Assembly (NCBI GenBank): GCA_900555635.1
Contig: USLU01000060.1
Location: forward strand, 1 to 32,057
DNA from: an uncultured Bacteroides sp.
GTDB taxonomy: Bacteria > Bacteroidota > Bacteroidia > Bacteroidales > Bacteroidaceae
Reading direction: 5' to 3'
DNA length: 32,057 nucleotides
The notes beneath the pieces were generated by a model. The model did not search any database. It had not been told where the DNA came from and saw only the letters and a program-made list of their open reading frames with translations. A program made the translations under genes and the position numbers. Below are positions 7,715 to 16,352 of the stretch, in pieces (the stretch's first letter is position 1; the number at the start of each line of letters is the position of its first letter).

Positions 7715-8959
7715 ATGATGAAACAAAGCATAATCTTTATACTGTATCTACTGTGTAGCTTTTCCGCCTATCCGCAAGCTACCCCTACTCCGGAGCAGAC
7801 TGGAAGCATTTATTATGCCTATCCCACCCCGACCTCGGTATCCACCCCTGCTCCTGCCGGTTACGAACCTTTTTACATCAGCCATTACGGTCGTCACGGT
7901 TCCCGCTGGATGACTGCAGATGAGCGCTATACTGAGGTAGTCGATGTCTTCGATTCCCTCTACCACTGTTCCGGACTTACCCCCTTGGGTATCGACGTTC
8001 GTACTCGTCTGCAACGTGTATGGGAGGATGCTCGTGGATGTAGCGGCAGCATCACCCCATTGGGCGAGCGTCAGCACCGCGAGATAGCGGAACGGATGTA
8101 TCACAATTTCCCCCAAGTGTTCCGTGGGAAAGCCTTTGTCGATGCCCGTTCTTCCGTTTCCTTGCGTTGCGCCATGAGCATGAGCTACTTTGTGGAGCGA
8201 TTGAAAGAACTTAATCCTGACCTGCATGTAGAACGCCGGGCTTATCACCGATATATGGATTACCTTGCTTATACCTCTCCCGAAGGCGAAGCGTTTTCTT
8301 CCGAAACAGCGCCATGGCGTTGGGGATTCCGTGATTTCGAGGCAAAACAGGTCCGTCCCGCCCGCCTGATGGCATCCCTGTTTGTAAATCCCAACGCTAT
8401 CAAAGACCAGGATGCCATGATGCGAAGCCTTTACTGGATTGCCGCCGACATGCAGAACGTGGAACTCGACCTGACTTTCTATGATATCTTCGAGTACGAA
8501 GAACTCGTCGGCATTTGGAAGACTGTTAATGCCCGTATGTATGTGTGCAACGCTGCCGCTCCGCTCAATAAGGGTTTGATGCCTCGTTGCGCCGTCCCGT
8601 TGCTGCGCAATATAGTAGATAGTGCCGAGGCTGCCATCAAGAACGGCTCGCCTGCTGCCGACCTTCGTTTCGGGCATGATACGCACTTGATTCGCCTACT
8701 TGCCTTGATGCAACTAGAGGGTTGTGCCAACGCTGAGGCGGATATGGAGAAGTACCACCTGGCTTGGCAAGACTACCGCATCTCTCCCATGGGAGCCAAT
8801 TTGCAGATTGTCTTCTTCCGGAACAAGGCGAAGGATGTATTGGTGAAGTTCCTGTTGAACGAAACCGAAGTAACCCTGCCGTTTAAGTCCGGCACCAGTC
8901 CCTACTATCCGTGGGAAGAGGTGAGAGATTTCTTTGAGAAACAGATTAAGGCTGATTAG
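7715..8959 (+). CDS. Secreted histidine acid phosphatase (branch 2, phytase/MINPP-like)
   Basis: This 414-residue phosphomonoesterase uses the histidine acid phosphatase mechanism. HYGRHGSRW holds the RHG motif with nucleophile H61 and flanking R60 and R64. GHDTHL near the C-terminus holds H321-D322, the expected proton donor pair. The HD pair is typical of acid phosphatases and HAP phytases, whereas MINPP proteins usually carry HAE here, so inositol-phosphate activity is possible but not assured. A signal peptide (SIIFILYLLCSFSAYPQA) predicts export. Start codons at 7715 and 7718 are both possible. The gene follows repeat element copy 2 by 36 bases and overlaps the end of the convergent HU-like gene by 14 bases. 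Confidence 0.88.
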   Translation: MMKQSIIFILYLLCSFSAYPQATPTPEQTGSIYYAYPTPTSVSTPAPAGYEPFYISHYGRHGSRWMTADERYTEVVDVFDSLYHCSGLTPLGIDVRTRLQRVWEDARGCSGSITPLGERQHREIAERMYHNFPQVFRGKAFVDARSSVSLRCAMSMSYFVERLKELNPDLHVERRAYHRYMDYLAYTSPEGEAFSSETAPWRWGFRDFEAKQVRPARLMASLFVNPNAIKDQDAMMRSLYWIAADMQNVELDLTFYDIFEYEELVGIWKTVNARMYVCNAAAPLNKGLMPRCAVPLLRNIVDSAEAAIKNGSPAADLRFGHDTHLIRLLALMQLEGCANAEADMEKYHLAWQDYRISPMGANLQIVFFRNKAKDVLVKFLLNETEVTLPFKSGTSPYYPWEEVRDFFEKQIKAD

Positions 8960-9362
8960 CCTCTTCGTCTATATCCACCCAGCAAATGTCGGGCTTGATT
9001 AGCGTCCGGTCGTTGACCTTTCCCTGCTGGTTTCGTCCATATTCGGGGATGAAGCGTACTTGCGAGGAGGTGATTTGTGCAGCGCTCACCTCTTCGGGAG
9101 TATCTACGCCCTGCCCTTCGGAGCGGCAAGTATAATAGAAGGTTCCTACGCCTTTCAACTTCACGGAGCGTCCGGAGTTCATCATTTCGGACAATACATG
9201 TCCCAGGTTCATAAGCACCGCATACGTGTCGCCGGGTGTCACGGTGGACATTAGGGATAGTTTTTCGGCTACATCGTCGGTGGTATAAGGGCGGCCTTGG
9301 GTTACGGCCATCGGGTGCCACTTATCATCCGATTTCTGTTTTACTTTCTTAAAGAATGCCAT
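8946..9362 (-). CDS. HU-family histone-like DNA-binding protein (HU_rel type)
   Basis: The 138-residue product has an HU/IHF-like core: helices TTDDVAEKLSLM and GDTYAVLMNLGHVLSEMM, then SGRSVKLKGVGTFYYTCRSEG, the usual HU transition from dimer helix to beta arm (residues 27-85). It has an N-terminal extension (MAFFKKVKQKSDDKWHP) and a C-terminal tail beyond normal HU length, as in the Bacteroidota group of putative histone-like proteins. It should bind DNA as a dimer. The stop overlaps the convergent phosphatase gene by 14 bases. Its leader (about 9363-9478) holds a striking set of repeats, described separately, which may control it. No clear ribosome-binding site precedes the ATG. Confidence 0.85.
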   Translation of the reverse strand: MAFFKKVKQKSDDKWHPMAVTQGRPYTTDDVAEKLSLMSTVTPGDTYAVLMNLGHVLSEMMNSGRSVKLKGVGTFYYTCRSEGQGVDTPEEVSAAQITSSQVRFIPEYGRNQQGKVNDRTLIKPDICWVDIDEEANQP

Positions 9363-9378
9363 ATAGGTTCAGTTTATA

Positions 9379-9505
9379 AGTGAATTATACTGATGCGTTA
9401 GTTGAATAGGGAATCATGCCACATGATTGTACTAATCACCCCACATGATTGTCACAATCATGTGGGGTGATTCCTATCTCACTTACAAAGGTAGTATAAT
9501 TCACT
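9379..9505. repeat. Nested inverted-repeat block in the leader of the HU-like gene
   Basis: Outer 13-bp inverted repeats (AGTGAATTATACT at 9379-9391 and its complement at 9493-9505) enclose three copies of a 19-mer around CCACATGATTGT. Copies at 9412-9430 and 9434-9452 are direct and differ at two bases. The third, at 9454-9472, is the exact complement of the middle copy, with one base between them. The third copy can pair with either of the first two, giving mutually exclusive hairpins in the RNA. The block contains the putative -7 box at its right edge. It could be a dimer-binding operator, an RNA switch or a small insertion; no target-site duplication was seen. Confidence 0.85.
9486..9493 (-). 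promoter_or_regulatory. Candidate -7 promoter box for the HU-like gene
   Basis: TACCTTTG on the minus strand matches TAnnTTTG. Transcription from it would start near 9478 and give a leader of roughly 115 nt that begins with the third 19-mer of the repeat block. A -33 TTTG is not evident. Confidence 0.5.
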
Positions 9506-9529
9506 CGGATAGTGATACGGGTTGAGGCG

Positions 9530-9676
9530 TTATTTCATCCCTATTTTATTCAGGCGGCGTGTTGCCATAGATTTAATATAAGAATCCGGCTTCTTGGCTT
9601 TGAAGTAGTCTGAATTTGAATCGTCACTTTGCATGTCATAAAAAGAAAGCCCTGTATTAGATTTATCGTTTGGCAT
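9530..9676 (-). CDS. Possible 48-residue small ORF, function unknown
   Basis: A minus-strand ORF reads MPNDKSNTGLSFYDMQSDDS, continues through KAKKPDSYIKSMATRRLNK, and ends TAA at 9530. It is hydrophilic, with an acidic serine-rich first half and a basic C-terminus, and reads more like a real protein than the other frames here. Against it, no ribosome-binding site is visible and the ATG lies in the loop of the hairpin that looks like the SusCD terminator. A start at M15 (9634) would give 34 residues and clear the hairpin. It lies between the SusD and HU-like genes on the same strand. It could also be the tail of a decayed gene. Confidence 0.33.
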   Translation of the reverse strand: MPNDKSNTGLSFYDMQSDDSNSDYFKAKKPDSYIKSMATRRLNKIGMK

Positions 9677-9699
9677 ACCATAAATCGTAATACAGGGCT
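9648..9699 (-). terminator. Probable intrinsic terminator of the SusC-SusD operon
   Basis: Arms AGCCCTGTATTA-GATTTAT (9648-9666) and its complement (9680-9699) pair almost perfectly with one bulged base and a 13-nt loop. On the minus strand the 3' arm is followed by TTCTTTTT, a U-rich tract. It starts 63 bases after the SusD stop. The loop also contains the ATG of a possible small ORF. Confidence 0.7.
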
Positions 9700-9761
9700 G
9701 GAAAGCTTACTCTGAACTCTAAACTCTAAATTAAAAACAGCGGCTTTCTCTTTCTGCTATA

Positions 9762-11387
9762 TCAATATCCCGGGTTTTGTTTCCAATTGGTGTTTTGTTC
9801 CATGATGTCCTTATGGATCGGGAAGATGCGGCGGAACTTCTGGGTTTTGGCATCGGGATTAATTATGTTCTTGTTGGCCCAGTCATTCTCGAACATACCG
9901 AAGCGGATCAAGTCGTTGCGACGCCAGTTCTCATCGAAGAACTCACGGCCACGCTCATCGATCAAGTCCTGCAACGTAGGATCTTTATCAATCAGCGGTG
10001 CATGTACATAATTGCGAATCTGGTTGAAAAGACTTTTCGGAGTATCTCCATAGGTAGCTGTTGCACCTCGTGTGATGGCTTCTGCCTTTTGCAACAAGAT
10101 GTCGGCATAACGGAAGATGGGTATGTCGTTACTCTGGTTACGGCTCTGTCCGGCAGTAGTTTGCAAATCCATGTAGAACTTGTTGGAGCGCCAGCCTTGG
10201 CACCAACCTTTGAAGTTGTCACCCACATTGTTGGTTCCGTCGTTCGATACAGCCGGGTTCTTGGACATAACCACCGGTTGGCCTTTGTATACGTAGGGTG
10301 TGGTGGTAGGTGCATACGAAGCGGGGTCGTAGATATACACTTGATCTCTCAACACGGCATCATTACGCTCGTCGCCCTCCAGAGAGAAGAGGTTGGCAAA
10401 CTCCGGTGTCATGGCAAAAATGCCTCCGAAACCCTGTGGAGTGACTACGCCGAACAATCCGGGGCCACCTTCGCCATCGGTATCACCGGCTTTGAAGATG
10501 CGGAAACGGGCGTATGTATTGCCTTGTTGAGTCTCACGGTCGTAAGGCATGGCATATATGAAATCCTTGATATGAGGCCCGTTGTCGGCAAAGAACTTCT
10601 TGCGGAAACCATCGGTCAGGTCGAATTTGCCCGATTGGATAATCTCGTCGCACACGGCTACACAAGCATCCAGCTTCTCGTTGCGGCTAGTGCTGGGATC
10701 ATATTGCGCAACATCTTCCGAGGTATATACCGCCCAGTTGATGTAAAGTTTCGCCAGCAAAGCATTTGCCATCCAGTAAGTAGGCTTGCCGTAAGTGGCG
10801 GCGTTCACCTCCTTGCTTAAATTATCCTTGATAGCCAATAGCTCCGATTCAATCCATCGGGCCACCTCGGGACGGGTGGACTGCACAGCCGCTTCGTCTT
10901 CGGCCAGTGCATGGTCGAGGATGGGGATATTAGCGTAAGAATCCATCAGGATAAAGTGGTAGAATGCACGTGCGGCACGAATGGAGGCCACTATGGCAGG
11001 GTCGGCCTTGTCGCCGCCCAGCTCCACAATCAGACGGTTGCATTTGGTGATACCACCCGATAACACACCGTACCAGTCGAGGTGTGCATCTGCCGAGTTG
11101 GAGAGGTGATGGCTGGCATGTACATAGTTGTAGCTATCCAGCCAACCACCATCAAACGTCAGCGCCATGGCCTCGTCGGACGAAAGAGCCTGAGCCTCGC
11201 TATAACGGCGGCCTAACGGACCGCGGAATTCATAAAGTACACCCGATATCTTGGCGTCTATCGCTATCTCAGAGTCGGGATATTCGGTATATTTGGAATT
11301 GACATTCACATCCAGGTCAGTGCAACTGCTGATGGCTACTGACAGTAAGGTTGCCGCCATAAGTGGCTTTAAATTTATCTTTTTCAT
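9762..11387 (-). CDS. SusD/RagB-family glycan-binding outer-membrane lipoprotein
   Basis: This 541-residue surface lipoprotein should cap the barrel of its SusC partner and bind the imported oligosaccharide or other nutrient. The signal peptide has lipobox AISSC with lipidated C22. The SusD helical fold is recognisable from the TPR-like first half (IRAARAFYHFILMDSYANIP; LAKLYINWAVYTSED) and from the C-terminal RYADILLQKAEAITR and DERGREFFDENWRRNDLIRFG, followed by the usual tail FPIHKDIMEQNTNWKQNPGY. It starts 12 bases after the SusC stop and is co-transcribed with it. The ligand cannot be deduced. The neighbouring GH89, GH92 and GH28 genes are on the opposite strand, so linkage to them is only positional. 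Confidence 0.96.
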   Translation of the reverse strand: MKKINLKPLMAATLLSVAISSCTDLDVNVNSKYTEYPDSEIAIDAKISGVLYEFRGPLGRRYSEAQALSSDEAMALTFDGGWLDSYNYVHASHHLSNSADAHLDWYGVLSGGITKCNRLIVELGGDKADPAIVASIRAARAFYHFILMDSYANIPILDHALAEDEAAVQSTRPEVARWIESELLAIKDNLSKEVNAATYGKPTYWMANALLAKLYINWAVYTSEDVAQYDPSTSRNEKLDACVAVCDEIIQSGKFDLTDGFRKKFFADNGPHIKDFIYAMPYDRETQQGNTYARFRIFKAGDTDGEGGPGLFGVVTPQGFGGIFAMTPEFANLFSLEGDERNDAVLRDQVYIYDPASYAPTTTPYVYKGQPVVMSKNPAVSNDGTNNVGDNFKGWCQGWRSNKFYMDLQTTAGQSRNQSNDIPIFRYADILLQKAEAITRGATATYGDTPKSLFNQIRNYVHAPLIDKDPTLQDLIDERGREFFDENWRRNDLIRFGMFENDWANKNIINPDAKTQKFRRIFPIHKDIMEQNTNWKQNPGY

Positions 11388-11399
11388 TTGAGTGCTGTT

Positions 11400-14375
11400 T
11401 TAGAAGTTTACATTAAGACCAAGCATGAAGGTACGTGTACGCGGATAGTAAGTCTCGCGGCTGTCTATGCCGGGAGCGATACCGCCGAGGGATACTTCGG
11501 GATCGGTGCCTTTGTAACCGGTAATCGTGAAGAGGTTGTTGCAAGTAGCGTATACGCGCAGGTTGTTTAGCCAATTGCCGATTTTACCGAAGTTGTAACC
11601 CAAAGAGAGGGTGGAAAGACGCAGGTAGCTTCCATCTTCCAGGTATCGGTCGGAAGGATAGTTGGCGGTCTTGTCTCTTGCGTCACAGTTGGCTACTTCT
11701 CTGAGTACATTCTTACCCAGGGTCACGAAACTGGTGCTGTTGTATTGGGCACGGGTAGAGTTGAATATCTTGTTGCCTACGGTTCCTTGGATGAAGGCGG
11801 TCAGCGACCAGTTCTTCCAGGTAAGGGTGTTATTCCAGCCGTAAGTCAACTTGGGCTGTGCATTGCCTACGATGGTACGGTCGGTGTCTTTCGGGTCACT
11901 GGTCACCTCGCCTGTACGTTCGCCTGTTTCGGGGTTGCGTTTATACCAGGTGGACTGGCCCTCTTCGTTCACGCCTGCCCACTCCAACATGTAGAATGTG
12001 CCGATGGGTTGTCCTTCCATGATGCGCTGTGTATCGGCAATGGCACCTGAGGAGATACCGTTGATGTTGGCGTTACCCTGGTTGATATACTTCACTGAAT
12101 AGGCGCTGTTGCTCAACTTCACCACTTCGTTCTTGTTGTGTGAGAGGTTCAAGGTAGTTTCCCAGGAGAAGTTCTTAGTCTTCACGGGGACTGCATTGAT
12201 TGTGATTTCGATACCCTTGTTATTAATCTCGCCCACGTTGGCTGTCATGCTGCCGAAAGGATAGCGGTTGGTAGAAACGGCATAGTCGTAGATCAAGTCT
12301 TTGGTCGTTTTGTTATACCATTCGATGGTTCCGCTCAAACGATTGTTCAAGAAAGCGAAGTCGAGGCCGATGTTGAACATGCCGGTGCGCTCCCATTTCA
12401 GGTCGGGATTACTATTGCTGGCTGCTCCCAGCGTATGAACCGGATAGCTGGAACCGGAAGGAGAGATATAATCGTACCAACCCGTAACGCCATAAGTCTG
12501 GATAGCGCTATAAGCGTTGAAACCAAGCGAGTTACCACTGACACCGTAGCCAATGCGGAACTTCAAGTCATCAAAGATATTCAGGTTCTTGATGAAGCTT
12601 TCCTCAGACATGCGCCATGCCAATGATGCTGAGGGGAAAGTAGCCCAACGGTTGTTCTTACCGAATGCTGAAGAACCGTCGCGACGTATAGTAGCTTGCA
12701 ATAAATACTTGCTGGCAAGGCTATAGTTGACACGGGCATAGAATGAAATCATACGAAGCGTAGACATCTCCCAGCCGCCAATGCCGTTCTTGTCGATAAA
12801 ATTGGCCATACCCATGTTGTGGTAGCTCAGGTCGTCGTTGTAGTAACCGTAGGTTGTCAGTTTGAAACCGTCGTTATCATTCCCCTCTTCCCAAGAGTAA
12901 CCCGCCATCAGGCCTAATTTATGAATATCATTAAAGGTCTTGTCGTAGTTCAGGTAAGTTTCCAACACTTTCTTCTTATTGGTAACCGACTCACGCATAG
13001 AACGTCCGTCCATACCTTTAGCCACTAGTGACTTGCTGGTTTCGTAGAGGTTGTTGACGTATTGTTCGTTCTGATAAGAAAGAGAGAGGTTGTATACCAG
13101 CCCATCGACAATGTTGAGAGACGCTTTAGCAACACCCTGCAAGAACTTTGTCTCCGAATTGTACTGATTCTCGTTGATAAGGGAGAGAGGATTGTAGTTC
13201 TGAGAGATGGCTGTATCTTCATACCAATTGCCTTCGTCATCCCGTATGGGTACTAATGGCGAATAGTAATTCATAGCATCCAATACGCTGGCGCCATCTG
13301 TACCGGTGGGGGTAGTGTATTTGTTAGTGACGCTACCATTCAGGCTCAGCGATAAAGTCAAGCGATTTTGCAATGTCTTGGTCTGCAAGAATGAGCGGGC
13401 AGTCAGGCGGTCCATATTCGTACCTCTGATGGCACCTTGCTTTTCCAGGTAGTTGATGCTTGCGCTGTAAGACGTCTTTTCATTACCTCCGTTGATTGAT
13501 ACGTTATGATTGTGGCTGAATGCGGTGCGTTGTACTTCTTTCTGCCAATCGGTGTTGGCACCCATATCGTTGTTGAATACGATGTTGTTCTTTTGGGCAT
13601 AGGCACGAAGTTCGCTTGCACTCATCATATCCAGATTCTTCATTACATTGTCTATAGCCATATAACCGCTATAGCTGACGTTGGTATGATCTTCTTTGCT
13701 TCCTTTCTTGGTGGTTACGATGATAACACCATTGGCTGCTTTAGAACCGTAGATGGCAGTGGCGGTTGCGTCTCTTAATACGTCGATACTTTCAATATCG
13801 TCCGGAGAAATTAAAGAAAGCGACATGCCCGGTACGCCGTCAATGATGTAATAGGGTTCCTGAGCGGCACCGGTACGCAAAGTAGATGCACCACGCAGGG
13901 TGATTGAAGAAGTTCCCGAGTTAGGGTCACTACTCTGAGTGATGGTCAGTCCCGGTACTTTACCTTGCAACAACTGCCCCGGATCGGAAAATACACCTTG
14001 GTTTAGCTTGTCTGCCTTTACGGTAGTGATGGAACTGGTAACGTCCTTACGGGTCATGCTGCCGTAGCCCACTACCACTACTTCTTCCAAAGCCTGTGCA
14101 TCTTCGACCAGCGTTACGTTGATAGTGCTTTGAGTAGCCGGTATCTCTTGTTTGGTATAGCCAATAAATGAGAATACCAGGATTTTATTCTTATCTACAT
14201 TCAGTGAGTATTTACCATCTATATCGGTAATGCATCCGTTCGTAGTCCCTTTTTCCAGGACATTCACTCCAATAAGTGGTTCACCCGATTTGTCCGTAAC
14301 AATGCCGCTCACTTTGTTCTGGGCAAATACTAAGGTACTGCTTAGCATGAACATTACAAGAAAGATTCCTTTCAT
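11400..14375 (-). CDS. SusC/RagA-family TonB-dependent outer-membrane transporter
   Basis: This TonB-dependent barrel imports bulky ligands together with its SusD lid. The start at 14375 is chosen because MKGIFLVMFMLSSTLVFAQ is a good signal peptide and AGGA lies a few bases upstream; an in-frame ATG at 14411 would add twelve charged residues before it. The mature protein opens with a CarboxypepD_reg-like domain (VSGIVTDKSGEPLIGVNVLE), then the SusC signature LEEVVVVGYGSM, the plug (GKVPGLTITQSSDPNSG; ESIDVLRDATATAIYGSKAA) and a long barrel ending in FMLGLNVNF with terminal phenylalanine. Length is 991 residues, normal for the family. No anti-sigma-interacting STN domain is present. No ECF sigma or hybrid two-component regulator is adjacent. 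Confidence 0.96.
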   Translation of the reverse strand: MKGIFLVMFMLSSTLVFAQNKVSGIVTDKSGEPLIGVNVLEKGTTNGCITDIDGKYSLNVDKNKILVFSFIGYTKQEIPATQSTINVTLVEDAQALEEVVVVGYGSMTRKDVTSSITTVKADKLNQGVFSDPGQLLQGKVPGLTITQSSDPNSGTSSITLRGASTLRTGAAQEPYYIIDGVPGMSLSLISPDDIESIDVLRDATATAIYGSKAANGVIIVTTKKGSKEDHTNVSYSGYMAIDNVMKNLDMMSASELRAYAQKNNIVFNNDMGANTDWQKEVQRTAFSHNHNVSINGGNEKTSYSASINYLEKQGAIRGTNMDRLTARSFLQTKTLQNRLTLSLSLNGSVTNKYTTPTGTDGASVLDAMNYYSPLVPIRDDEGNWYEDTAISQNYNPLSLINENQYNSETKFLQGVAKASLNIVDGLVYNLSLSYQNEQYVNNLYETSKSLVAKGMDGRSMRESVTNKKKVLETYLNYDKTFNDIHKLGLMAGYSWEEGNDNDGFKLTTYGYYNDDLSYHNMGMANFIDKNGIGGWEMSTLRMISFYARVNYSLASKYLLQATIRRDGSSAFGKNNRWATFPSASLAWRMSEESFIKNLNIFDDLKFRIGYGVSGNSLGFNAYSAIQTYGVTGWYDYISPSGSSYPVHTLGAASNSNPDLKWERTGMFNIGLDFAFLNNRLSGTIEWYNKTTKDLIYDYAVSTNRYPFGSMTANVGEINNKGIEITINAVPVKTKNFSWETTLNLSHNKNEVVKLSNSAYSVKYINQGNANINGISSGAIADTQRIMEGQPIGTFYMLEWAGVNEEGQSTWYKRNPETGERTGEVTSDPKDTDRTIVGNAQPKLTYGWNNTLTWKNWSLTAFIQGTVGNKIFNSTRAQYNSTSFVTLGKNVLREVANCDARDKTANYPSDRYLEDGSYLRLSTLSLGYNFGKIGNWLNNLRVYATCNNLFTITGYKGTDPEVSLGGIAPGIDSRETYYPRTRTFMLGLNVNF

Positions 14376-14476
14376 CAATGTCCTTTCTTTCTTAAATTGT
14401 ACATTCAACATAAAATAAAGTTTTAGTTAGAATTTCAGTTCTTTTTCTATAGGTAATATAACTATTTATTTTGTCG

Positions 14477-14484
14477 CAAAGGTA
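14477..14484 (-). promoter_or_regulatory. Candidate -7 promoter box for susCD
   Basis: TACCTTTG on the minus strand is an exact TAnnTTTG match and would give a leader of about 95 nt to the SusC start. The expected -33 region has no TTTG; instead a palindrome covers it, as at an activator-dependent promoter. A second TAnnTTTG match (TAGTTTTG, 14723-14730) lies farther upstream. Confidence 0.5.
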
Positions 14485-14504
14485 TGCTGTACTTATTTCA
14501 ATCG

Positions 14505-14524
14505 TATTTCATTTATATGAAATA
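14505..14524. promoter_or_regulatory. Palindrome at the -33 region of the susCD promoter (possible operator)
   Basis: TATTTCAT-TTAT-ATGAAATA forms a perfect inverted repeat of 8-bp arms with a 4-bp spacer. Its centre is about 30 bases upstream of the -7 box, where a dimeric regulator would sit. No regulator gene is in the window to assign to it. Confidence 0.4.
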
Positions 14525-14687
14525 GAATGATAATGTATTGATATACAACTTATTAATATTTGGTAAGACAAAGGGGGATCGCTTTGCATTACTATCTTTA
14601 GAATGAGGTAATGTAAAGAATGCAGGTATGCTTACTCTATTGTTCTTCTGTAGAAGTGACAACTTAGTGGAATAAAGGGAGAATTTA

Positions 14688-14746
14688 TTTGCCTCCATAG
14701 TTTATTAGATTATTAACAGCTGCAAAACTAGTCTATGGGAGGCAAA
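14688..14746. other. Interrupted inverted repeat downstream of comM
   Basis: TTTGCCTCC-ATAG (14688-14700) and CTATGGGAGGCAAA (14733-14746) are complementary with one bulged base and a 32-base loop containing the distal TAGTTTTG box. No U-tract follows on the minus strand, so a classical terminator for comM is unlikely. The rest of 14412-14808 is AT-rich and otherwise shows only the susCD promoter region. Confidence 0.45.
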
Positions 14747-14808
14747 GCAAGGAGTAAAATGATGCAAATAAGGGGGAAAATAGTGAACTCGTGTTTTTTT
14801 CTTAGGAT

Positions 14809-16347
14809 TTATCCTGCCCAGTCTTCCCTATCCAGATTCCTATATCCAATGGCCTCTGCCAGATGGGAAGCTTGTATAGTCTCACAGGCCTCAAGGTCGG
14901 CGATAGTTCGCGATACTTTTAAGATACGGTCGTACGCACGTGCCGAAAGATTGAGCCGGTTCATGGCATTCTTTAGTAAAGCGAGTCCTTTTTCATCGGG
15001 GCGGGCATAGGTGGCAAGTAACTTACTGCTCATCTGTGCATTGCAATATATGCCCGGGATATCTTTATATCTTTCCTCCTGAATCCGGCGGGCCTGTATC
15101 ACACGTTCACGGATAGTTGCACTCGATTCGCCCGGACGGTCGTCGGACATCTTCTCGAATGGGAGTGGGGTTACCTCTATCTGAAGGTCGATGCGGTCCA
15201 ACAAAGGTCCTGATATACGGTTCAGATATTTCTGTACCTGTCCCGGACTGCATACGCAAGCTTTTGTAGGATGATTGTAATATCCGCAAGGGCAGGGGTT
15301 CATGGAAGCGACCAGCATGAAGCTGGCAGGATATTCTACATTGAATCTAATACGCGCCACCGTAATTTTCCGGTCTTCCAAGGGTTGGCGAAGAACTTCC
15401 AGTACGTTACGTTGGTATTCGGGTAGCTCGTCCAGATATAGTATTCCATTATGTGCCAGGCTTATTTCACCCGGCTGAGGGAAACTACCGCCACCCGTCA
15501 TGGCTACAGTCGAAATAGTGTGATGTGGATCACGAAACGGGCGTTTGGAGATAAGTCCGCCATTGCTACCTAGTTTTCCGGCTACGGAATGTATCTTGGT
15601 TGTTTCAAGGCTCTCGCCTAGTGATAAGGGAGGAAGTATGGATGGCAGGCGCTTTGCCAACATGGATTTACCACTACCGGGAGCACCTATCAGAAGAATA
15701 TTATGACTTCCGGCTGCTGCTACCTCTAAAGCCCGTTTTACATTCTCTTGCCCTTTAACTTCAGCGAAGTCCAAATCGAAGTTACTTTGTTGGTTGTAGA
15801 ATTCTTCACGGGTGTTGACAAGCGTCGGCTTTAATTCTTGCTTCCCGTTAAAGAATTCAATGACTTCCTTGATATTTTCTACTCCGTATACATGCAGATT
15901 ATTCACTACCGCCGCTTCGCGTGCGTTCTGCATCGGTACAATCATTCCCTCGAATCCAAGCTCACGGGCTTTTATTGCAATAGGCAGTACTCCTTTGATA
16001 GGTTGCAAACTACCGTCCAGACTCAATTCACCCATCAACAGATAGCTGGATAACTTATCGGACTGAACCACTTCACTGGCAGCCAACATGCCGATAGCCA
16101 AAGGAAGATCATAAGCAGAACCTTCTTTACGGATATCCGCCGGAGCCATATTAATCACAATATTACTGGTCGGCATACGGTAACCGTTCACTTGCAGGGC
16201 AGAAATGATACGCTGATGGCTTTCCTTTACCGTTGAATCCGGCAGACCGACCAAATAGAACATACAGCCTCTGGAGCTGTTGACTTCGATAGTGATGAGG
16301 GTTGCATCGATACCTTGAACAGCCGCTCCAAAAACTTTAATGAGCAT
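14809..16347 (-). CDS. comM: ComM/YifB-family AAA+ ATPase (Mg-chelatase-like, branch migration)
   Basis: This is a 512-residue ATPase of the Mg-chelatase-like group. The family member ComM is a hexameric helicase that promotes branch migration during uptake of homologous DNA. The N-terminal ChlI-like domain (VEVNSSRGCMFYLVGLPDSTVKES in part) is followed by Walker A GAPGSGKS (221-228), Walker B ILYLDE (302-307), and SGPLLDRID with probable arginine finger R385. Between them PCPCGYYNHPTKACVCSPGQ carries four cysteines (C352, C354, C364, C366) suited to a zinc site. The C-terminal domain ends in LEACETIQASHLAEAIGYR. It starts 5 bases after the stop of the TlpA-like gene and is probably in the same transcript. 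Confidence 0.93.
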   Translation of the reverse strand: MLIKVFGAAVQGIDATLITIEVNSSRGCMFYLVGLPDSTVKESHQRIISALQVNGYRMPTSNIVINMAPADIRKEGSAYDLPLAIGMLAASEVVQSDKLSSYLLMGELSLDGSLQPIKGVLPIAIKARELGFEGMIVPMQNAREAAVVNNLHVYGVENIKEVIEFFNGKQELKPTLVNTREEFYNQQSNFDLDFAEVKGQENVKRALEVAAAGSHNILLIGAPGSGKSMLAKRLPSILPPLSLGESLETTKIHSVAGKLGSNGGLISKRPFRDPHHTISTVAMTGGGSFPQPGEISLAHNGILYLDELPEYQRNVLEVLRQPLEDRKITVARIRFNVEYPASFMLVASMNPCPCGYYNHPTKACVCSPGQVQKYLNRISGPLLDRIDLQIEVTPLPFEKMSDDRPGESSATIRERVIQARRIQEERYKDIPGIYCNAQMSSKLLATYARPDEKGLALLKNAMNRLNLSARAYDRILKVSRTIADLEACETIQASHLAEAIGYRNLDREDWAG

Positions 16348-16352
16348 GTCTT

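Noticed and set aside
7715..8959. Firm naming of the phosphatase as MINPP phytase
   Set aside because: The proton-donor motif is HD (H321-D322) rather than the HAE of MINPP, so only the broader histidine acid phosphatase call is supported.
14513..14698. 61-codon minus-strand ORF upstream of SusC
   Set aside because: Low-complexity AT-rich sequence overlapping the promoter and palindrome of susCD, with no protein-like features.
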